This document shows, piece by piece, positions 37,601 through 46,600 of a stretch of DNA of 64,000 bases. The stretch lies in NCBI GenBank assembly GCA_018389105.1, contig JACATO010000591.1:668501-732500 (forward strand), in the 5' to 3' direction. The notes under the pieces were generated by a model that did not search any database, had not been told where the DNA came from, and saw only the letters and a list, made by a program, of their open reading frames with translations. Numbering within the stretch: the first letter of the stretch is position 1; every line of letters begins with the position of its first letter. This DNA is from Nautilus pompilius (lineage: Eukaryota; Mollusca; Cephalopoda; Nautilida; Nautilidae). The position numbers were made by a program, and so were the translations under genes.

Positions 37601-40600
37601 TAAACTCAGTTAACTGGTGCATCATCTTACCTGCTGATACAAGCATTGATTGGAGTGCTTTCACGGAGATTTTAATGAATTTTTGCACAAAAATCAATTT
37701 TGTGAATAAAGTCTGATGAAAGGAAAAAAACAAACACCCAAAATGGTGTAAATGGAATTTGTAAAAAAAAAGAGAGAGAGAGAATATTTGCAAAGGCTAA
37801 GAACACGGGGCTGTATGAAAACAATGGGTTTTATTGGGCAATGACAGAGAGATGTATAAATCAGTTGAAAAGGAATATCCTAATTAAAAAATGAAAAGCA
37901 ATTAGCAGATAATTCTGAGAGTAAACCAAAACATGCGTGGCAAGTGTATTATGAGTGTGTGCGCACACCCGCATGTGCATCTCTCTTTCCCCCTTTGTCT
38001 GGAAAAAGTTTAGCCGATTAAGTACACCAAGATTCATTGTATTTAAAAAAAACACAGGTAATATCTTCAATAACTATTTGGCTAGTCTCTTTACTCGAAA
38101 AAGTTGTGGTTTATGAGACAATTCAAGTAGAAGTTTTAATTGTTAATACCATTACAGAAGAAAAAATAAAAACGTTAATTGACTGACTAATGCCAGGAAT
38201 GGTGCCCCTTTAAAATATTTTTTTCAGAGATCATCTAGCAGTGGAAAAGCACTATCAGCATAAAAACAAATTAGCACCACTCCAATATTTTAAAAAGTCT
38301 ATTAGTATGATTCAAATAATTACAAGCCAGTTAATTTAGCATCAATCATGCATAATGTACTCTTAAAATAACACAAAGAAGGAACTTCTTCATTTACATA
38401 AAAATAATTTGCTTGTAAACAGCCAGCATGGCTTTTGTTTCAAAAAATCTTGCTTGACCAATCTGCTTAAGTTTTTTGAATGTGTAACCAGTATCCTAGA
38501 TAAAGTAACAATATAGATATAATTTATCTTATTTCATAAAGCATTTGATACAGTGCAGCATAGATTTTATATAAAAGCACCTGGGCATAGGCAAATACTA
38601 TTTATCATTACAGATTTCAGACTTGTTTAGATGACACTGTTTGAAATTCTTTGGGATTTAGTTCTTGATTTTGAAGAATATAGATGATAATGATACTTGA
38701 ATCTGTAACAATATTATTAAATTTATAGATGGTAGGTTTAACTAATATTAGGTAGTGCAATCTGAATTAGATCACTTAGACTGGCAACACAAATGGCAAT
38801 GACATTTAATGCTTCTAATAGATAAAAATAATTTAGAAGATGAAATACCATAAAGAGTGTATCTCAAAGCTGGTCTAAGGAATGTTAAATCACACTAAAT
38901 ACAGTAAAACTCCAATGGTTCTGGTTTCTTTAAATGACTGTTTGAAAGAAGTACAAAGGAAATAAACTAAGATGATCTAGAGCCATAAATAATGTTAGTT
39001 TCAAAGAAGAAGAAAGCCTTTGAATATCTAAGAATTTTTTTTTTAAATTCTTTTATGCAAAAGAATGCAGTTGAATAGATAGATTTTTCGACACTAATGA
39101 GATTATATACAATTAAAGGGCATAAGCATAAGATTTATAAGAAATATTTTGTCAAACATAGATGTGTTTTCAGTACTAGTGTCAGCCTGGATTGTTTTAC
39201 CCAGTCAGGTAGTAGAATCAGAAAGCACAAATGTTCAAAGGGAGTTGTATACAAGTTTAATCCCTCTCTCTCAATGTCTAACAGTTACTTATTTAGCAGG
39301 TTTTAACTTATTTTTGAGTTTCACACATCCTATACAAGTGCATGTTTTTGAGGCTATGTTTAATTCATGCACAAAACTTCAAGTGAGTGTGAATTTAAAA
39401 ATCAAATACCTACATCTAGTAAAAACTGGTGAGCATGTGTAAAGGTTTTTAATGCACCTTCTCCTATCAATTCCGTGTCAAAAACTTCTGTCACCAAGAG
39501 GTTTGCCTTCTGTTCCATATCTCCTCCTGTAAAAGTGAAGCAATAAAACTGAACAAGCTGATCTTTCTATAACACTAGTGTCTTCAGCAAGCAAGATCGA
39601 TGAAGGTCTCACTTTATCTCAACCAATATTGATAGGAAGAAAAATCTACTGCAGTTTGGTCTCAAAATTATTCTCAAAACAGAAAGCAAAGCTTACATCC
39701 AGTCAGCCATGTTTTGCAGTAAACTCTTTCATCTGTCTCTTCATAAATTATGAATTACATTTTTAGAAAATAATTCTAAGTTGTTGCCTTCTACTCCCCT
39801 ATTTCTTTAAATTTAGGGAGAAAAAATGGGTTGTGCTGAAAACAATGAGCCCCAATTAATTTACAGGAAAACCCCTATGAGTAGGTCTGTGATTTTTATT
39901 CACCCAAAATATAATGGTGCCTCTACTCAATGCCATTAGTAGCACCAGTGCTACTCCACAGGTGGCAGCACAGTAGCCAGTGTACCATGAAAGTGCACAA
40001 GAATAAAGAACTGTGATAAAGTTTTAACAAAAGAGGCTGTACACCTTTAAAACAATCATGTGGTACAACTGTGGAATGTCTTGAGGGCAGTGATGTGCTG
40101 GGTCTGAGCATGCAATGAACAATTTTTCACAAAGGCATCTGCCAACTGGGAAGATTGGTGGGAAAAGCATTGTTGCCAGAAATGGTGATCACAGAAAATC
40201 AATGCTCCTATTTCTTTTTGGGTTTTATTCTGCTATCTCCACAAGGTGCTAGGCTTTGTATGAATGAATTCATGGGTTTGTCTGAATAAAGGGTACCTCC
40301 CTCCATAATTAATTAGGGCTCATTACTTGCACTATGAGTCTTGTATTATACAGCAAAATATTATAATTTCACACATTATAATGCATACATTTTCAAAATG
40401 TAAGCTGTTGAGTTACTGAGCAACAACAACAACAACAAAACACTTTACCGTATTGTTCTTGTGACCTCTTCCAAGATTTCTGTAAAGAGAATCCCAGAGC
40501 AACTTTGTTTGCCCAATAGAAGAAATAGCCCCTTTTTTCATAATTAAAAATCCAAGAAAAATGCCCAAAAATTAAAATATGTCAACAGAAATACCCATAA

Positions 40601-43600
40601 CATTGCAAATACAAAACATTTTGAATTTTATAAAACACGCTATCAATAATTTTAAAAAAAAGCTAGTGAAAAGAATCTTAACCCTTCCTCATCTAATATA
40701 CATATACTAGAAATTGTCCTTCATGCAAGAAAATACATTTAAAATGTCTTGATAATATCCCCTCCAAACCTACAATACAACAGCAGGCTACATACATCTT
40801 TTCCATTATTTAATGTAGTATGTGTAGGAATTAAAATTACTGAGCTTATTTTGAATATGAGTCTTTGAGTAAAAGAAAGAAAGGCTTGAATAGATATTTC
40901 AGAAGACTGGAGAAAATATGTACAGTGGATCTTGTCCATACCAGTCAGTAAATTAACAATTAGCCTGTGGCATTGTTTGAAAGCAGATTGAAATTAAACC
41001 TCTAAATATCAATATCTGTCAGAAAGCGCCCGTTTATCCTAACAACAAAGCACCATTTTTATGGTTCGGAATACTGCTGACCATCCACCACCCCCGGTGT
41101 TGTACTTTAGAAATAATAAATTCTGTTAGTTACTTAATTTTAAAGAAAAAAACTTTTTTTATCACTTCCTCCCGTCACTCATCTTTGTATTTATAAGACG
41201 TGAGATCAATTGGTTATTCTCACCACAACCTACATCTTGGAATTTTATATTAACCTTTCTGACGAATCAAACCAACATTTGAGGAATCTTTGTGGTTAGA
41301 CCAAAAGCATTAATGTTATATTTCCATTTCCTTTTGCTCCCAAAATATCCATTTAAGTGAAACACAAGTGAATTATCAAAACAGATAATACCTTTTGACA
41401 ACAAACCAGATAACAAACCGTTTTTGTACCCATTTCACTTGCACATTACAGCTGTACAAAATGCAACAGCCTCGTAATTCTTTTCTTAATAAACTTCAAA
41501 AACAAAATAAATTAGTTATTTATAAAATTATACAAGAGCAAAAAAGGATGAAACCTTTTCTTTTTCTTTGAGCTGCTGTAAGATTATTTTTGAGAAGACA
41601 GAAGCAAACAACCAGAAGTGATGTGAGTGAAAAAATAAGCAGAGAAGATTTTATTTCTCAAAAGTTGATGACAAGAAACACTGACATGGCCAAAACTAGC
41701 AACTGATCTCCCACATAAGACGACCTTAAACACTGACATGGCCAAAACTAGCAACTGATCTCCCACATAAGACGACCTTAAACACTGACATGGCCAAAAC
41801 TAGCAACTGATCTCCCACATAAGAGGACCTTAAACACTGACATGGCCAAAACTAGCAACTGATCTCCCACATAAGACGACCTTAAACACTGACATGGCCA
41901 AAACTAGCAACTGATCTCCCACATAAGAGGACCTTAGAAGCTACAAAGTGTGAGCAATAAGAGAAAAGGCTATGATGATAGAATCCGTGTACCTCAAAAG
42001 GAAGGTCCAAACTTTAATATAAGACAGCAAATGCTAACCAAGGTGTTGGAAATAGGCATGAGCCCCAGACAAAAAAGGTAGAGATACATATGACCATAAC
42101 AAAACCAAATAAAAGTCAAATGAACACATATGTTAAACAGGGCTCAACCACAGGTATATGCGCCAGTGTTCAGGCACGCAATAGGCTTTCTGTTACAAAT
42201 CATCAAAAGTGGAGGCCTACTCATAGACATTAACACAAGGTTTTGGTCCAGATGGAAAGAGTGATGCAGTACAGACCGACTGGTACTAGATAAATAAAAA
42301 GAACGGTGAAATGTTTTATATAGGAAAAAAAAAAATATTCTAAAATAGCCAGAAAGGAAGGACACAACAGTCATGAAAAAGTAGCTTCTATACTTTACCC
42401 CACCCCTGCACGCACAAGAGAGTTTTAAAGATTTCCATGAAGGAAAATATAATGTATCTGGAGCATCATGAATGAAGTCATTTAGGTCGATTTACAGTAT
42501 AGCAAAAGAGCTTCAGTGAAAAGAAACAAGAGTCAATTAAAAGCTGAAGATCTCTAAAAGACTAATCAGTTAGCAGCTGGGAGGGGTAAAGAACAAACAG
42601 TGAAGTATTCTGTTGTACATATACATTTTTTTCCCATGCACTGAATTGTACCTAAAATATGAATTACAAACTGAAAGAGACAAATTTCATCATTTTGTTT
42701 TAACTCAATAATGAACTTAACGCTGTATCCAGCAATAAGGAAAAGACAACAACTGCACTATAATGTCAACACAAAACAAAATGTAAGTTGCAACACCTAA
42801 TCCTATTATTAATAAAATTTGACTTCATTAAACAATTAAATATTTTGTTCTTTTTTTTCTGCCTGTAGCCCAAATCACCTTAAAATTAAAATGCAAACAG
42901 CACCCAAATATCTTCAGAGAACAGGTTGTCAATGCTAACAGTTACTAACCTAGTCCAACTCTGAGGTCTGTGGATCTTTTAGAAATGAGATTAATTTTAT
43001 CAACAAAGCCATTGTCCCTGATGATCTTCTTAGCACATTCTGCTATTGGTTTAAAGGCCTAAAATAAACGAACAAATAAATTTAATGCACTGTTTCCTTT
43101 AAAACTTTCAAAACAGCGTTAATAATAATAATAATCCAAACAAAAGTTAAGCATCCCCTATAATTTGCCCAAATATCTGAATATAGTGTCAGTATAAACA
43201 AACTTATTTTAAGATCAACTTCAAAAAGGGTCAGATAGTTTAATTACTGAACAGATTAGCAGTTACAACTTATCAGTTTCAAGGAAGGTAAAAATTGTGG
43301 TTTTGTAACAAATGTTTGCAAAAATATTGACATGAAATTTTTAGGAATCTTTTGAGCCGTTACTGTACAAACTTTCAGAAATGAGAAATTGGATGCCATC
43401 GGTTCAGAACCTGCAGGAATTGACTTAGGCACAGCACTAAATGCTCAATGGGGTTGATAACTGATCTCTTTGCCGACAGGAGTAAAATGTCAATGGCATT
43501 CTGCTGCAAGTACCATTACCATAGTTACTTAATGTGATACTGGTCAGCTAGCAAGTGGATGGATGATGGTCACAATGAAGCATTTTAGCATGTTAGAAGA

Positions 43601-46600
43601 TATCTCTGGTACCTATTATCATTCAATGTCCATGAAACTATAGGCCAGCTTGCAATCATAAGCACATCCCAACACCATTAGAAAACTACCGCCACATGCA
43701 ACTGTTTTCTTAAATATAAGTTTGGTTTTTCTTCCTCTACATGGTCATTCACAGAGTGAATAAGATATCAGACCAGTAAATCTGTCTTCATGACTGTAGA
43801 TTCCAATAACTACAATACTGCACCCACAACAACAAATATTTGTTTGACATAACAGCAACAGTGACCAACAGAAAAGGCTGATGATGGTTCTAGTAGACAC
43901 TCGGGCACCCACTGAAGACCTTGGCACTCGCACAGGTAAGTACCCTGTCTCACAGATATCTGTCAAGTGGCAGGCAGTTCAGTAATCTGTGCATATTGTG
44001 ATATTTGAATACCAAATAACTAATCACTGAATGATGAATATTCAGCTAGCAAAATTTCTTTGTGTATTCCAATAACTTGCCATCTTGTTGCATCATCACA
44101 TCTCCCCCAACCATGTTAATGGATATTGACAAATTCTGACTCATCTGAGCCGCCTTTATACTTAGTGCAGCCTGTGCAGGCACTAAAATTTGTATCCTTC
44201 GTTGTCAGGAAGGAAGGTGCATCCAGTGCTCATATAATCATCACAATTGCTCAAATGTCGTGCTATAAATAACAAATGTGTATAAATGGTTGAGACACCA
44301 TTTCAAATTAAATATGGAGGTGCTTAATTTATCTTTCCAGATGTATACTTACAAATATATATAAAAAATAACACAAAGAATTAATCTTATTGCCACATAA
44401 CATCCAAAGCAGCATCATGATTGGAAAATTATGATGATGTCACAAAATAAATTTGATGAAAATCAGTAAACTTCTTCATCTTTAAAAACAAAAGAGAGAA
44501 TGTTTTAGTATTATATGAAGAAGTATGCAATTGTATGAGGAAAGAAAACTACTGATTGTACAGATCCCTGTCAGGATAGTCTGAATTTATTCTTATCAGT
44601 CTGCCAGAGTCTAGTACAACTGAGTTCTAGCCCACTGGTGATGTGGGTGTGTGAAATACAAGATATCTTGTGCATAGGTTAACAGGATGTAGCTGATTCC
44701 ATACAGCCTGGTCAGTTTCCACAGTGCTGCAATTTGTTTGTGCTTTCATATGCGGTTTATGTTTTGAGTTAGATAAGCAATATGACTATCATCGTGACAG
44801 TCAGCAATACCGTGGCACCACCTGCCAGGTCTTTCAAGAACTAAAATGGTCTAAGCAAAAATGTTGTTGGTGATGTGTTACATTTAATGTTGGCATGCCT
44901 TGTTTTTTAATGATGTTTTTATGAATATTTTTATTAGTGTGACTATTATCATGAATAATAACTTTTCTAGAACCGTTCATCAGTCTCAGTAACGGTCAAA
45001 GATCCCTCGATTAATCTGATTTAATTAATGTAAGGATTATTTATTTCAAGCAACTGTTAAACTCTCACGTGTCTTCAGTTCTTTTGCTTTTAGTTCCTCG
45101 TCTCTAAAATCTAATATTCTTGTCCATGTTTAATGTACTAGGGATGTCAGAAACCCAGGGAAGATGGGGATACCAATATGGTGCTATTTTAGCCAGATTT
45201 CGTTTGAAAAACCTTGTCTCATGCAGCAATCCAATGTCAAACTGTGTTTTTTACTTTTCTTCACCTCTGCTCCCCAAGTAATGTAGTTTTTTCTTCTTTT
45301 TTGTTCCTTCACTATTCAATTACAGTTCATTCTCTTACAATTGGCTTTTTTTTTGGTCAATGCCTAGAAATACTAAGAAAATATAATTTTGACGAGCAAA
45401 CAGAAGGCAAGAACAAATTAATCAACTTTACCTCGCAGGCTGTGACAGATTCTGCGTTAGCGACCACAGCCATCATGGACAGCAACCCGGTCCCAGTACC
45501 AATGTCAAGGACAAAAGCCTTCTCACCCTGACACTGCTTTTTCTCAATGGCCCTTTTCAAAGCAGCACAGTACTTCTGATTCTAGACATGAGAACAAGAA
45601 ATACTGATATAAAGCCCAGGAAAATAAAATTAATCCATTTAGATTGAACGCAATATGTTCAAATATACCAGTTTCTTTTTAATAAAATAAATTTTACATC
45701 TTACCAGTGTTCAGCCATTCTTTACTGGAAAACCATACCTTATGAAAACTTGGTGACAGGTTATTTTATCCATTCAGCCCCCACCCCCCCTCTCCCCAAA
45801 AGATCCATTCCTTCATTTTTTCAGTTTTGAAATTAAATTATTTGCATTCCCATAATTAATTTTTTCCAATCACTTCTGTTATGGGGATGTCATCTATCTC
45901 CACATCTCTCACACACACGAACAGGGTGCTGTGGCAAATAGAACATCAAATATAAGCAACCATTTCTTCAGAAACTGTCAAAAGACCATGTCTATCTCAA
46001 GCAAAAGTCATACCAGATGCAAGGGTGAATGAACGTGTTGTGTTATCAGAGACCAGATATCATGTAGCATGCACATATTTCCACAACTTTCATTACAAAT
46101 TGACATTAAATTCTTAATAGTTAAACAAGTTTTTAAGTGGAAAAAATTTTAATTTCATTCTAAAACCATTAAAATAAATGCAATTTTCTTCACCACGATG
46201 TAATCAAAGCTGAGGCCATTAGTCCTGCCTCTCCCTCATCAGAGTGTTATGTATTTATGCAAAACAAATGTCTGTTTATTCATAGCAGTCATGTTATACA
46301 GTACCGTGCGATATTAATTTGACCAAATTTAAATATTTCAGGTGTGATTATGCATACATTGAACATCTAAGTTGGCATATGAACAGTGTGAATATTTCTC
46401 TGTTTACTTGAGGTGATGGTATAGGTCATTCAGTGGGTGAGCATGGTCAATAACAGACTGCCAAAGATCTCAACATTTCTCATGGATCTGTGGCCAATAT
46501 TACCACAAAGGTTCATCTAGAGGCAAATGCCACTTCAATGACAAAGTAACTTGAAAGCTCTTCAGTGGCACATAACAAGAATGCATCATTAATTCTCGCC

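Noticed and set aside
40440-40545. Exon-like minus-strand segment with AG and GT boundaries
   Set aside because: No PRMT7 family sequence fits here; exons 4 and 5 join directly in phase without it.
41679-41936. Regular direct repeats as a CRISPR array
   Set aside because: The units abut without unique spacers and the context is an intron of an animal gene, so it is a minisatellite.
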